Source: Streptomyces sp. PsTaAH-137 (GTDB taxonomy: Bacteria > Actinomycetota > Actinomycetes > Streptomycetales > Streptomycetaceae). From it: a stretch of DNA of 64,000 bases. Location of the stretch: the NCBI RefSeq assembly GCF_003259365.1, contig NZ_QLLY01000022.1, positions 1 to 64,000 on the forward strand. The letters run 5' to 3'. Of this stretch, positions 42,820 to 52,715 are shown piece by piece. The notes below the pieces were generated by a model. The model saw only the letters and a program-made list of their open reading frames with translations, did not search any database and was not told the DNA's origin. Made by a program: the position numbers and the translations under genes. Every line of letters starts with the position of its first letter. Position 1 is the first letter of the stretch.

Positions 42820-43634
42820 CGTCTGAAGTCCTCCGCCGCCGATTCGAGCAGGACTAGGGCCGCCTCCGGCGACAGCGCGGTGACCCTGAGCAGATCGTAT
42901 GCGCGTTGGGCCCGCTTCACCACGGCTGGTTCGTCGATGAGCGTTCCCGAAAACGATGTCTCTGTATAGGCGACCGGCGGTGCGTCGTCGAAGTCCATGA
43001 TGCGCAGATCGCCGCCCATCGAGGCGTACGCCCCAGCCGCGTACGGGATCACGGTCACGCACACCGTACGAGCCCGCATCAGCCCGGCGATGTGCTCCAA
43101 CTGGCCGGCCATGGCGGCCGGTCCGCCCACTGGCGTACGCAGCACGTTCTCGTGCAGCGTCACCCAATACTCGGGCCTTGTAGCGTCGCCGAGGATCCGC
43201 GCCCGCTCCCGGCGGGCGGTGACCTTCTCGTCGACGTACTCGTCGGTGACGAACGGGTTGGCCGCGATCGTGACGGCGCGGGCGTACTCGACCGTCTGCA
43301 ACAGGCCCGGCACCACCGTGGGCGCGAACTCGCAGATCCTCGTGGCCAGCCGCTCCAGCTCCACCACCTCCGCGAAGTAATCCGCGTACCGGTGGTCGTC
43401 GATCAGGCTGCGCCACATGCGCTCGAAAATACCGTCGGATTGCAGTACCTCATCAATCCTCTGGGCGACATCCAACTGCGGCTTGCGAATTGCCTGTTCG
43501 AATTGGCCGATGTAGCCGCCGGAGACGAAAACCCTTATGCCCAGCTCGACTTGAGTGAGACCGGCTTCTTCTCTCCGGCGCTTCAGTTCCTGCCCGAAGA
43601 ACTCCCACGCCGCCTGCCGCGAACCATTGGCCAC
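42801..43634 (-). CDS. HTH (XRE) DUF5753-type transcriptional regulator
   Basis: A 277-residue protein with XRE HTH (LKRRREEAGLTQVELGIRVFVSGGYIGQFEQAIRKP) and DUF5753 domain (PTVVPGLLQTVEYARAVT, VTLHENVLR, VCVTVIPYAAGAYASMGGDLRIMDF). GTG 43634 is supported by GGGGG six bases upstream; an in-frame TTG lies at 43640. It pairs with the DUF397 gene downstream, and diverges from a small-gene pair starting at 43750 that often accompanies such regulators. Confidence 0.9.
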   Translation of the reverse strand: MANGSRQAAWEFFGQELKRRREEAGLTQVELGIRVFVSGGYIGQFEQAIRKPQLDVAQRIDEVLQSDGIFERMWRSLIDDHRYADYFAEVVELERLATRICEFAPTVVPGLLQTVEYARAVTIAANPFVTDEYVDEKVTARRERARILGDATRPEYWVTLHENVLRTPVGGPAAMAGQLEHIAGLMRARTVCVTVIPYAAGAYASMGGDLRIMDFDDAPPVAYTETSFSGTLIDEPAVVKRAQRAYDLLRVTALSPEAALVLLESAAEDFRRCASTT

Positions 43635-43749
43635 CGCCAACCCCCAAGCTATGCCCTGTACTTGTAGTGCACAGACCCCTCCCCACTGTAGATCCGGGGC
43701 GTCACCGTTGAGGCACGAAGCGTGAAATCAAATCAGGCAGGGGAGCCAG

Positions 43750-43992
43750 GTGACGGGACGGACGAACCACGCCGCGCTGTGTGTGGAGGAAGCAGAGGAA
43801 ACGGTGGACGGATTGCGATCGGCGCTCGCGGCAGCGGGAATTGTGCTGCCCTCGCTCGGGCTCGACCAGGGGTCAATCGCGCGGACTGCCCCGTGTCCCT
43901 TGGTGGAATTGGGGCGTTGTTCGGTTGACGCGGCGGCACGCCTGGCCGCCGTGCTCAGGTCAGCCCCGAACGACAGGAGCACCACCGCATGA
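43750..43992 (+). CDS. Small protein (80 aa), unknown function
   Basis: The frame begins with GTG 43750 (MTGRTNHAALCVEEAEETVDG) preceded by GGGAG. It has a helical, Ala/Leu-rich middle and no recognised domain. Its last bases overlap the ATG of the next small gene (ATGA), which supports both as real genes. It diverges from the HTH-DUF5753 regulator. A link to the regulator module is inference from position. Confidence 0.65.
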   Translation: MTGRTNHAALCVEEAEETVDGLRSALAAAGIVLPSLGLDQGSIARTAPCPLVELGRCSVDAAARLAAVLRSAPNDRSTTA

Positions 43993-44204
43993 AACCGCCG
44001 ATCGGCTCCTATGCCGTCGACACGAGCACGGGACAGGTCGGCATGGTGATGGGGCACGAAGGGCCGTACGTGCAGTTACGGCCCTTCGGGGGCGGCCGGG
44101 AGTGGGACTGTCCGCCGGACGTGGTGCGGGAGGCGACGACGACGGAGCGGCTGAGCGCCGCGACGGCGTACGCGAACCGTCGCAGCCGGGGCGAGGTGCC
44201 CTGA
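43989..44204 (+). CDS. Small protein (71 aa), unknown function
   Basis: A 71-residue protein: MKPPIGSYAVDTSTGQVGMV, then LRPFGGGREWDCPPDVVREAT. The beta-rich start (YAVDTSTGQVGMVMGHEGPYVQLRPFGGG) suggests an SH3-like barrel of the type seen in small Streptomyces proteins near HTH-DUF5753 genes. Its ATG overlaps the upstream small gene. Function is unknown. Confidence 0.68.
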   Translation: MKPPIGSYAVDTSTGQVGMVMGHEGPYVQLRPFGGGREWDCPPDVVREATTTERLSAATAYANRRSRGEVP

Positions 44205-44260
44205 GGGCTGCTTTCGGGCGCGCCGCCGTCGTGGCCGGCCGGGTGGGGGACAATGGCGGC

Positions 44261-45010
44261 ATGAGTCTGTTCCGCGACGACGGCATTGTGCTGCGCACCC
44301 AGAAGCTGGGTGAAGCGGACCGCATCATCACCCTGCTCACCCGGAGTCACGGCCGCGTACGCGCCGTGGCCCGCGGAGTGCGGCGGACCAAGTCGAAGTT
44401 CGGGGCGCGGCTCGAACCCTTCTCCCATGTCGACGTGCAGTTCTTCGCGCGCGGCAGCGAGCTGATCGGGCGCGGGCTGCCGCTGTGCACCCAGAGCGAG
44501 ACGATCGCCCCGTACGGCGGCGGGATCGTCATGGACTACGCCCGGTACACCGCCGGTACGGCGATGCTGGAGACGGCGGAACGGTTCACCGATCACGAGG
44601 GCGAGCCGGCCGTCCAGCAGTACCTGCTCCTCGTCGGCGCCCTGCGCACGCTGTCGCGCGGCGAGCACGAGCCGCATCTCATTCTCGACGCCTTTCTGCT
44701 GCGCTCCCTCGCGGTCAACGGCTACGCGCCGACCTTCGGCGACTGCGCGAAGTGCGGAATGCCCGGTCCCAACCGTTTCTTCTCCGTCGGTGCGGGCGGC
44801 TCGGTTTGCGTCGACTGCCGGGTACCGGGCAGCGTCGTACCCTCACCGCAGGCCCTCGTCCTGCTCGGTGCGCTGCTGACCGGGGACTGGGAGACGGCGG
44901 ACTCGTGCGAGGCGCGGTTCGCGCGGGAGGGCAGCGGGCTGGTGTCGGCGTACCTGCACTGGCACCTGGAGCGCGGACTGCGCTCGCTGCGCTACGTAGA
45001 GAAAAGCTAG
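44261..45010 (+). CDS. recO: DNA repair protein RecO
   Basis: A 249-residue protein with an N-terminal OB-fold (DDGIVLRTQKLGEADRIITLLTRSHGRVRAVARGVRRTKSKFGARLEPF), a helical domain and a zinc site (CAKCGMPG ... CVDCR). RecO loads RecA onto gapped DNA with RecR. ATG 44261 is the homology-supported start. uppS follows 28 bases later, the usual actinomycete order. Confidence 0.95.
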   Translation: MSLFRDDGIVLRTQKLGEADRIITLLTRSHGRVRAVARGVRRTKSKFGARLEPFSHVDVQFFARGSELIGRGLPLCTQSETIAPYGGGIVMDYARYTAGTAMLETAERFTDHEGEPAVQQYLLLVGALRTLSRGEHEPHLILDAFLLRSLAVNGYAPTFGDCAKCGMPGPNRFFSVGAGGSVCVDCRVPGSVVPSPQALVLLGALLTGDWETADSCEARFAREGSGLVSAYLHWHLERGLRSLRYVEKS

Positions 45011-45038
45011 AGCTGAGCTAGGGGAGAGGCCCACCACC

Positions 45039-45878
45039 ATGGCACGTCGCGGAATTCTCGGCCGGTCGTCACGACGCGAGTACGTCGTACCGGAGCCGCA
45101 CCCGTCGGGCGCGCGGCCGCCGAAGATCCCGGGCGAGCTGGTTCCCGAGCACGTCGCCATCGTGATGGACGGCAACGGACGCTGGGCCAAGGAGCGCGGG
45201 CTGCCGCGCACCGAGGGGCACAAGGTCGGCGCCGAGCGGGTGCTCGACGTGCTCCAGGGCGCCATCGAGATGGGCGTCGGCGCGATCTCCCTCTACGCGT
45301 TCTCGACGGAGAACTGGAAGCGCTCCCCGGACGAGGTGAAGTTCCTCATGAACTTCAACCGGGACTTCATCCGCAAGACCCGCGACCAGCTCGACGAGCT
45401 GGGTGTGCGGGTGCGCTGGGTCGGGCGGATGCCCAAGCTGTGGAAGTCGGTCGCCAAGGAGCTGGAGATCTCCCAGGAGCAGACCAAGGACAACGACAAG
45501 CTGACCCTGTACTTCTGCATGAACTACGGCGGCCGCGCCGAGATCGCCGACGCCGCGCAGGCGCTCGCCGAGGACGTCAAGGCGGGCCGCCTGGACCCGT
45601 CCAAGGTCAGCGAGAAGACGTTCGCCAAGTACCTGTACTACCCGGACATGCCGGACGTCGACCTGTTCCTGCGGCCCAGCGGCGAACAGCGCACGTCCAA
45701 CTACCTTCTGTGGCAGAGCGCCTACGCCGAGATGGTCTTCCAGGACGTCCTGTGGCCGGACTTCGACCGCCGCGACCTGTGGCGCGCGTGCGTGGAGTAC
45801 GCGTCCCGGGACCGCCGCTTCGGCGGCGCGACCCCGAACGAGGTGCTGCTCCAGCTGGAGGGCCGCTCCGAGTCCTGA
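45039..45878 (+). CDS. uppS: Isoprenyl (undecaprenyl) diphosphate synthase
   Basis: A 279-residue cis-prenyltransferase: the catalytic Asp and P-loop lie in VAIVMDGNGRWAKERGLPR, with STENWKRSPDEV and FLRPSGEQRTSNYLLWQ. It makes the C50-55 lipid carrier for cell wall synthesis. The N-terminal ~35 residues are an actinobacterial extension. AGGGGAGAGG lies upstream of ATG 45039. It probably shares a transcript with recO. Confidence 0.95.
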   Translation: MARRGILGRSSRREYVVPEPHPSGARPPKIPGELVPEHVAIVMDGNGRWAKERGLPRTEGHKVGAERVLDVLQGAIEMGVGAISLYAFSTENWKRSPDEVKFLMNFNRDFIRKTRDQLDELGVRVRWVGRMPKLWKSVAKELEISQEQTKDNDKLTLYFCMNYGGRAEIADAAQALAEDVKAGRLDPSKVSEKTFAKYLYYPDMPDVDLFLRPSGEQRTSNYLLWQSAYAEMVFQDVLWPDFDRRDLWRACVEYASRDRRFGGATPNEVLLQLEGRSES

Positions 45879-45940
45879 TCCCGCGGTCCCGGGATACCCT
45901 CCCCTCGGTTCGATCAAGAACGAGGTCCAGGGGAGGGCCC

Positions 45941-46477
45941 ATGGAGGACCGGGCGGAAGCCACGGTGGGGGAGCGCGTCGAGCTGGAGTACCAGCTGGTG
46001 CGCGAGGACTGGAGACAGGCGCTCAAGGCGCGGGCCAGGGCGTCGAGCCGTGCGGTGCGGATGCAGCGGCTGTTGCTGCTCGCCGCGGTGCTGCTCGGCG
46101 GGGTGTCGGTGGTGCCGCTGCTGCACGGGGAGGGGCCCGACCTGGTGCCTCTGGTGACCACCGTCCTGGTCGTCGTGCTGGTGTTCGTGCTCCAGCCCCG
46201 GCTCATGGCCCGCCAGTTCCACAAGATGGCGTCCCGGCACGGCACGTACCGCGCCGTGGTCGACGACACCGGCGCCACCGTCATCAACACGGGCGGCTCC
46301 ACCCACCTGTACTGGACCGCCGCCCCGCACTACGCCGAGACCCCCGACCTGTTCGTCCTGCTCAGCGACGACAGGAACGTCTCGTGCCTCACCCTGCTGC
46401 CGAAGCGGGGCGCGCAGGAGCCCGGCGGCGCGGACGCCCTCCGGGCGCTGCTCGACCGGCACATCCGCCGCCTCTGA
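45941..46477 (+). CDS. YcxB-like membrane protein
   Basis: A 178-residue protein. Two membrane segments (residues ~48-65 and ~72-90: LLLLAAVLLGGVSVVPLL; VPLVTTVLVVVLVFVLQ) separate a charged N-terminus from a C-terminal soluble region. The layout and the TATVINTGGSTHLYW-type pattern fit the YcxB family, which has no known function. GGGAGGGCCC precedes ATG 45941. Confidence 0.72.
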   Translation: MEDRAEATVGERVELEYQLVREDWRQALKARARASSRAVRMQRLLLLAAVLLGGVSVVPLLHGEGPDLVPLVTTVLVVVLVFVLQPRLMARQFHKMASRHGTYRAVVDDTGATVINTGGSTHLYWTAAPHYAETPDLFVLLSDDRNVSCLTLLPKRGAQEPGGADALRALLDRHIRRL

Positions 46478-46525
46478 CGGGCGACCTGGTGCTCCGCCGC
46501 CCGCAACTCGGGTACCGTGCGGGGC

Positions 46526-46591
46526 ATGTCGAGTCCTGAGTCAGACACGGTGGGGGCTTTCGGTCACGCCGTCAGCCCCCTGCACCACTGA
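46526..46591 (+). CDS. Possible leader peptide of the efflux gene (attenuator)
   Basis: A 21-residue frame starting ATG 46526 (MSSPESDTVGAFGHAVSPLH) ends 93 bases before the efflux gene. Its 3' end CCCCCTGC can pair with GCAGGGG at 46611-46617; a competing hairpin pairs CCCTGC at 46601-46606 with the same strand. Such mutually exclusive stems are the pattern of ribosome-stalling attenuators before cmx/cml-type genes. It is inference; coding evidence is weak. Confidence 0.4.
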   Translation: MSSPESDTVGAFGHAVSPLHH

Positions 46592-46684
46592 GCTCGTAGC
46601 CCTGCCGTCGCGCAGGGGTGCTCCGGGCCGGCCGCGGTGACGAGAAGACCCTCGCTGTTCCTCTCCTCGTCTCGGAGCCACTCG

Positions 46685-47863
46685 ATGCCTCTCCCGCTGT
46701 ATCTGCTTGCCCTGGCGGTCTTCGCCATGGGCACCTCGGAGTTCATGCTCGCCGGCCTCCTGCCGGACATCGCCTCGGGTTTCGACGTCAGCGTCGCAAC
46801 CGCAGGCGTGCTCACCTCGGCCTTCGCGATCGGAATGATCGTGGGAGCTCCCGCGGTGGCCGCGCTGGCCCGCAACTGGCCCAGGCGCCGGGCCCTGCTC
46901 GGGTTCGTCGTCGTGTTCGCGGCGGCGCACGCCGTGGGTGCCGTCACCACCAGCTTTTCTCTTCTGTTCGCCACCCGGGTCGTCGCCGCGCTCGCGAACG
47001 CCGGGTTCCTCGCCGTCGCTCTGACGGCCGCGGCCGCGCTGGTCCCGCCCGACAGGAAGGGGCGCGCGCTGGCCGTGCTGCTCTCCGGCACGACGGTGGC
47101 CACGGTCGCCGGAGTCCCCGGCGGGGCGCTGCTCGGCTCGGCACTCGGCTGGCGGGCCACCTTCTGGGCCGTCGCCGCTCTCTGCCTGCCCGCCGCTCTC
47201 GGCATCCTGCGCGGCATTCCGGCGGGACGCGACGAGGGCGAGCCGACCGGCAGGCCGGCGTTGCGAGCGGAGCTGGCCCAGCTCGCCCGGCCGCGGTTGA
47301 TCCTGGTGATGCTGCTCGGCGCGCTGGTGAACGCGGCCACCTTCGGCAGCCTCACCTTCCTCGCCCCCGTGGTGACCGACAGCGCCGGGCTGGGCGAGTG
47401 GTGGATCTCCGTCGCTCTGGTGCTCTTCGGCGCCGGTGCCTTCGTGGGCGTCACCGTCGCCGGACGGCTGTCCGACCGGAGTCCCGGCCCGGTCGTCGCG
47501 GTCGCCGGTCCGCTGCTGCTCATCGGCTGGCCGGCGCTCGCGGTGCTGGCCGACGAGCCGGCCGCCCTGCTCACCCTCGTGTTCGTGCAGGGCGCGCTGT
47601 CGTTCGCGCTGGGCAGCACGCTGATCACGCGGGTTCTCTACGAGGCTTCGGGCGCCCCCACGATGGCCGGTTCGTACGCGACGGCGGCGCTCAACGCGGG
47701 TGCCGCCGTCGGCCCCGTCGTGGCCGCGGCCGCGCTCGGCACCGGAGCCGGGGTCCTCGGGCCGTTCTGGGCGAGCGGTCTCCTCGTCGCCCTCGCGCTG
47801 CTCGTCGCGGTCCCCTCGCTGACCGTCATCACGGGCGACCGGAGCGCCGAGGCGCTGCGGTGA
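46685..47863 (+). CDS. MFS efflux transporter, Cml/Cmx chloramphenicol-resistance type
   Basis: A 392-residue twelve-segment transporter. Its start, MPLPLYLLALAVFAMGTSEFMLAGLLPDIA, and the motif TSAFAIGMIVGAPAVAALA match the Cmx/CmlR branch of drug:proton antiporters in actinomycetes. Substrate may be chloramphenicol but related DHA1 pumps export other compounds. ATG 46685 is preferred to the in-frame GTG 46637. A leader peptide with alternative hairpins precedes it. Confidence 0.85.
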   Translation: MPLPLYLLALAVFAMGTSEFMLAGLLPDIASGFDVSVATAGVLTSAFAIGMIVGAPAVAALARNWPRRRALLGFVVVFAAAHAVGAVTTSFSLLFATRVVAALANAGFLAVALTAAAALVPPDRKGRALAVLLSGTTVATVAGVPGGALLGSALGWRATFWAVAALCLPAALGILRGIPAGRDEGEPTGRPALRAELAQLARPRLILVMLLGALVNAATFGSLTFLAPVVTDSAGLGEWWISVALVLFGAGAFVGVTVAGRLSDRSPGPVVAVAGPLLLIGWPALAVLADEPAALLTLVFVQGALSFALGSTLITRVLYEASGAPTMAGSYATAALNAGAAVGPVVAAAALGTGAGVLGPFWASGLLVALALLVAVPSLTVITGDRSAEALR

Positions 47864-47884
47864 CCATGCGAGGGGCTACGCGGG

Positions 47885-47907
47885 CCGGGCCGGTGGCCTC
47901 GGCCCGG
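47885..47907. terminator. Hairpin between convergent efflux and zur genes
   Basis: An 8-bp stem (CCGGGCCG with CGGCCCGG) and a 7-base loop lie in the 47-base gap between the two convergent stop codons; it could end both transcripts. Confidence 0.5.
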
Positions 47908-47910
47908 ACC

Positions 47911-48315
47911 TCAGGACGCGTTCGAGCAGTCCGCGCACGTACCGAAGATCTCCACCGTGTGCGCCACGTTCACGTACCCGTGCTCGGCCGCGATCGCCTC
48001 CGCCCACTTCTCCACCGCGGGGCCCTCCACCTCGACGGCCTTGCCGCACACGCGGCAGACCAGGTGGTGATGGTGGTCGCCCGAGGAGCAGCGGCGGTAG
48101 ACGGCCTCGCCCTCCGAGGTGCGCAGGACGTCCACCTCGCCGGCGTCGGCGAGGGACTGGAGCGTGCGGTAGACCGTGGTCAGGCCGACCGAGTCGCCCT
48201 TGTGTTTGAGAACGTCGTGCAGTTCCTGGGCACTGCGGAACTCGTCCACCTCGTCGAGCGCCGCCGCAACTGCCGCGCGCTGGCGGGTCGACCTGCCTCG
48301 AACCGGGGCTGCCAC
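47911..48315 (-). CDS. zur: Zinc uptake regulator Zur (Fur family)
   Basis: A 134-residue Fur-family protein: winged-helix region (TRQRAAVAAALDEVDEFRSAQELHDVLKHKGDSVGLTTVYRTLQSLADAGEVDVLR), the HHHHLVCRVCGK zinc site, and CADC at the C-terminus. The sequence fits Streptomyces Zur. GTG 48315 is chosen because GAGGAGGAACCC lies directly upstream; a longer open frame to 48390 lacks such a site. It closes the znuA-znuC-znuB-zur operon, so Zur controls its own synthesis through the two boxes upstream of znuA. Confidence 0.94.
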   Translation of the reverse strand: MAAPVRGRSTRQRAAVAAALDEVDEFRSAQELHDVLKHKGDSVGLTTVYRTLQSLADAGEVDVLRTSEGEAVYRRCSSGDHHHHLVCRVCGKAVEVEGPAVEKWAEAIAAEHGYVNVAHTVEIFGTCADCSNAS

Positions 48316-48382
48316 GGGTTCCTCCTCACATCCCTGCCACCTGCGTACCGCCGCCATTGTGCCAGGCGGCGCGGTGGCCGAG

Positions 48383-49279
48383 TCAGCCATGAAGGGAAGG
48401 AGTCGCCGCCTGCTGCTCCGGGATCGGGCACGCGGCCGGGTCGCCGGAGGGCGTGGCGGCGGCCTTCGCCCGGCGCCGGGCGAGCGGGGTGGCCAGCAGG
48501 GTCAGCACGACGAAGACGGCGATCGTCAGGAGCACGATCGTCGCGCCGGGCGGCACGTCCTGGTAGTACGAGGTGACGGTGCCGCTCAGGGTCACCACGA
48601 CACCGATCGCCACCGCGCCGATGAAGGTGGCCCGGAAACTGCGGGTCAGCTGCTGTGCGGCGGCGACCGGCACCACCATCAGGGCCGACACCAGGAGCAG
48701 CCCGACAACGCGCATGGCGACCGTCACCGTGACCGCGGCGGTGACCGCGATCAGCAGGTTCAGAGCGCGCACCGGCAGGCCGGTGACCCGCGCGAACTCC
48801 TCGTCCTGGCTGACCGCGAAGAGCTGCCTGCGCAGCCCGACGGTGACGAGGACCACGAACGCGGCGAGCCAGCAGATCGCCGTGATGTCGGCCGGGGAGA
48901 CCGTCGCCAGCGAGCCGAAGAGGTACGAGCTGAGATTGGCGGTCGAGCCGCCGGGCGACAGGTTGATCAGCATGACGCCGCCCGCCATGCCGCCGTAGAA
49001 GAGCATGGCGAGCGCGATGTCGCCGCGCGTCTTGCCGTACCAGCGGATCAGCTCCATGATCAGCGCGCCGAGCACGGAGACCGCCATCGCCATCCACACG
49101 GGCGACGTGGACAGCAGGAAGCCGAGGCCGACACCGGTCATGGCGACGTGCCCGATGCCGTCGCCCATCAGGGCCTGGCGGCGCTGGACGAGATAGATGC
49201 CGATGGCGGGCGCCGTGATGCCGATGAGGACGGCGGCCAGCAGCGCCCGCTGCATGAAGGCGAAGTCGAGGAATTCCAT
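48383..49279 (-). CDS. znuB: Zinc ABC transporter permease ZnuB
   Basis: A 298-residue ABC-3 family permease with about eight membrane segments (ALLAAVLIGITAPAIGIYLV; VVGLLLVSALMVVPVAAAQQL). It starts two bases after the znuC stop. The conserved QALMGDGIGHVAMTGVGLGF loop and the hydrophilic C-terminal tail with CPIPEQQ are seen. It imports zinc (or manganese) with ZnuA and ZnuC. Confidence 0.94.
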   Translation of the reverse strand: MEFLDFAFMQRALLAAVLIGITAPAIGIYLVQRRQALMGDGIGHVAMTGVGLGFLLSTSPVWMAMAVSVLGALIMELIRWYGKTRGDIALAMLFYGGMAGGVMLINLSPGGSTANLSSYLFGSLATVSPADITAICWLAAFVVLVTVGLRRQLFAVSQDEEFARVTGLPVRALNLLIAVTAAVTVTVAMRVVGLLLVSALMVVPVAAAQQLTRSFRATFIGAVAIGVVVTLSGTVTSYYQDVPPGATIVLLTIAVFVVLTLLATPLARRRAKAAATPSGDPAACPIPEQQAATPSLHG

Positions 49280-49280
49280 G

Positions 49281-50054
49281 TCAGCTCAGCAGTCCGGTGC
49301 GTACGGGCTCCGCGTCGGCGGAGTGCGGGTGGACGTGGTCGTGGCCGGGCAGCGCGTGCTGGCCGACGGCCTTCGGGGGCGGCCCGTCGTGCAGGACGCA
49401 GCCGTCGCGCAGCACGACGGCCCGGTCGATCAGCGGCTCCAGCGGGCCGAGTTCGTGCAGCACGAGCAGGACGGTGGTGCCCGCCGCGACCTGCTCGCGC
49501 AGCGTCGCGGCCAGCACCTCCTGGCTGGCCAGGTCGACGCCCGCCATCGGCTCGTCCATGATCAGCAGCTCCGGCTGGGCGGCCAGCGCGCGGGCGATGA
49601 GCACGCGCTGGTGCTGGCCGCCGGAGAGCGCGTCGACGGAGTCCTTGGCGCGGTCGGCCATGCCCACCGACTCCAGGGCGCGGGCCACCGCGTCCCGGTC
49701 GGCCCGGCGCAGGATGCCGAACCGGGCGCGGGAGAGCCGCCCCGAGGAGACGACCTCGGTCACCGTCGCGGGCACCCCGCCCGCGGCCGTCGTGCGCTGA
49801 GGCACGTAACCCACGCGCGACCACTCCTTGAAGCGGCCGCGCGGGGTGCCGAACAGCTCGATGCCGCCGCCGGTGACCGGCACCTGGCCGATGATGCTGC
49901 GCACCGCGGTCGACTTGCCCGAGCCGTTCGCGCCGAGCAGCGCGACGACCTCGCCGCGGCGGACGGTGAGGTCGATGCCGCGCAGCACGGGGCGTGCGCC
50001 CAGCTCGGCCGTCACCGTGCGCATGGTGATCACGGGGTCGGTGTTCTCCGCCAT
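49281..50054 (-). CDS. znuC: Zinc ABC transporter ATPase ZnuC
   Basis: A 257-residue ABC ATPase: Walker A GANGSGKSTAVR, signature LSGGQHQRVLIARAL, Walker B LLIMDEPMAGVD. ATG 50054 has AAGGGCGG seven bases upstream; an alternative GTG at 50093 overlaps the znuA stop (GTGA) and would add 13 residues. The C-terminus is His-rich (GQHALPGHDHVHPH), common in zinc transport components. Confidence 0.93.
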   Translation of the reverse strand: MAENTDPVITMRTVTAELGARPVLRGIDLTVRRGEVVALLGANGSGKSTAVRSIIGQVPVTGGGIELFGTPRGRFKEWSRVGYVPQRTTAAGGVPATVTEVVSSGRLSRARFGILRRADRDAVARALESVGMADRAKDSVDALSGGQHQRVLIARALAAQPELLIMDEPMAGVDLASQEVLAATLREQVAAGTTVLLVLHELGPLEPLIDRAVVLRDGCVLHDGPPPKAVGQHALPGHDHVHPHSADAEPVRTGLLS

Positions 50055-50089
50055 GTCCGGGCCGCCCTTCGGCTCGCTGGGTCGCCGGG

Positions 50090-51070
50090 TCACTTGGTGC
50101 CGAGCGCCTTCTGGAGCGCGGCCAGGTTCGATTCCATGACCGCGATGTAGTCGTCACCCTGCGACTTCTTCGTGATGCCCTCGATCGGGTCGAGGACGGC
50201 CGTCTTCAGTCCGGTGTCACCCGCGAGGGTCTTCGCCGTCCTGTCGCTGACGAGGGTCTCGTAGAAGACGGTGCTGACGCCGTCGGCCTTCGCCATCTTC
50301 TGGAGTTCCTTGACGCGGGCGGCGCTGGGCTCGCTCTCCGGGTCGAGGCCGCTGATGGCTTCCTCGGTGAGGCCGTAGCGCTCGGCGAGGTAGCCGAAGG
50401 CCGCGTGCGTGGTGATGAAGACCTTGGTGTCGGTGTCCTTCAGGCCCGCCGCGTACTTCTTGTTCAGGCCGTCGAGCCTGCCGACCAGGTCCGCGGTGTT
50501 CTTCTTGTACTCGGCCGCGTGGTCCGGGTCGGCCTTCTCCAGGGCCTTGCCGACGCCCTCGGCGACCTCGGCGTACTTCACCGGGTCGAGCCAGATGTGC
50601 GGGTCGGTGCCCTCTTCGGAGCCGTGCTCGTGATCGTCGTGCTCGTCCGCGTGCCCGCCGACCTCGCTGCCGTGCTTCTCCAGGTCGGTCAGGGAGGCGG
50701 CGTCGACCTTGGTGCCGATGCCGGACTGGCTGATCGCCTCGTCGACGGAGGGCTGGAGGCCCTTCAGGTAGACCGCGACGTCGGCCTCTTCGAGCTGCCC
50801 GCGCTGCTGGGCGCTGACCTCCAGGTCGTGGGGCTCCTTGCCCGGCTCGGTCAGGTTGGTGACGGCGACGTGGTCGCCGCCGATCTGCTCGGCGAGGTAC
50901 TGCATCGGGTAGAACGACGCCACCACGTCCAGCTTGCCGTCGCTGTTCTTGCCGTCGGCGGCGGAGGACCCGCACGCGGACAGCACGGTCAGGCCGAGCA
51001 CTGTGGTGCCGGCGACGGCGGCGGTGGATATCAGGCGGCGGGAGGGACGCGGAGAGCGGCGTACGTTCAT
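50090..51070 (-). CDS. znuA: Zinc ABC transporter substrate-binding lipoprotein ZnuA
   Basis: A 326-residue lipoprotein: basic N-terminus, hydrophobic core and lipobox LSAC before GSSAADG. A His/Asp/Glu-rich loop (HADEHDDHEHGSEEGTDPH) and the ligand segments FYPMQYLAEQIGGD, PHIWLDP and FITTHAAFGYLA identify a cluster A-I zinc-binding protein. ATG 51070 is the likely start; in-frame ATG 51079 and TTG 51088 exist upstream. Two Zur boxes lie at and upstream of the start. Confidence 0.94.
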   Translation of the reverse strand: MNVRRSPRPSRRLISTAAVAGTTVLGLTVLSACGSSAADGKNSDGKLDVVASFYPMQYLAEQIGGDHVAVTNLTEPGKEPHDLEVSAQQRGQLEEADVAVYLKGLQPSVDEAISQSGIGTKVDAASLTDLEKHGSEVGGHADEHDDHEHGSEEGTDPHIWLDPVKYAEVAEGVGKALEKADPDHAAEYKKNTADLVGRLDGLNKKYAAGLKDTDTKVFITTHAAFGYLAERYGLTEEAISGLDPESEPSAARVKELQKMAKADGVSTVFYETLVSDRTAKTLAGDTGLKTAVLDPIEGITKKSQGDDYIAVMESNLAALQKALGTK

Positions 51071-51106
51071 GACAGTCATTTTCAACAAAAGTGGAAACGA
51101 TTGTCA
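51070..51106 (-). promoter_or_regulatory. Two Zur boxes upstream of znuA
   Basis: TGACAGTCATTTTCA (51070-51084) and TGGAAACGATTGTCA (51092-51106) each match a 15-base Zur/Fur-type palindrome close to TGAAAATCATTTTCA, in an AT-rich patch between znuA and the divergent glyS. Under zinc sufficiency, Zur would block the znu-zur operon here. Confidence 0.75.
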
Positions 51107-51258
51107 ACAAGCTCTTCGCGAGACCTTCGTCCCGCTCGGTCCCGCTCTGTGCCCCGGAACCGATTTGGTTCGGGAGGTGGGCCCGCCGGTAACCTGAGGC
51201 ATTCGCTCCCGGAGCGCGTATCCAGCGCGCTCACCGTCGTCGTAATGAAGAGAGCACC

Positions 51259-52641
<1,383 letters not shown>

Positions 52642-52656
52642 TCCAGGCATGTGACG

Positions 52657-52698
52657 AAAGCCCCGGCCCGCCGTTTCGGCGGTGGGCCGGGGCTTTTT
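52657..52698 (+). terminator. Rho-independent terminator after glyS
   Basis: AAAGCCCCGGCCC pairs with GGGCCGGGGCTTT around an inner GCCG/CGGC stem, ending in TTTTT. It lies 15 bases after the glyS stop. Confidence 0.9.
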
Positions 52699-52715
52699 GC
52701 TGCACACTGCGGCGT

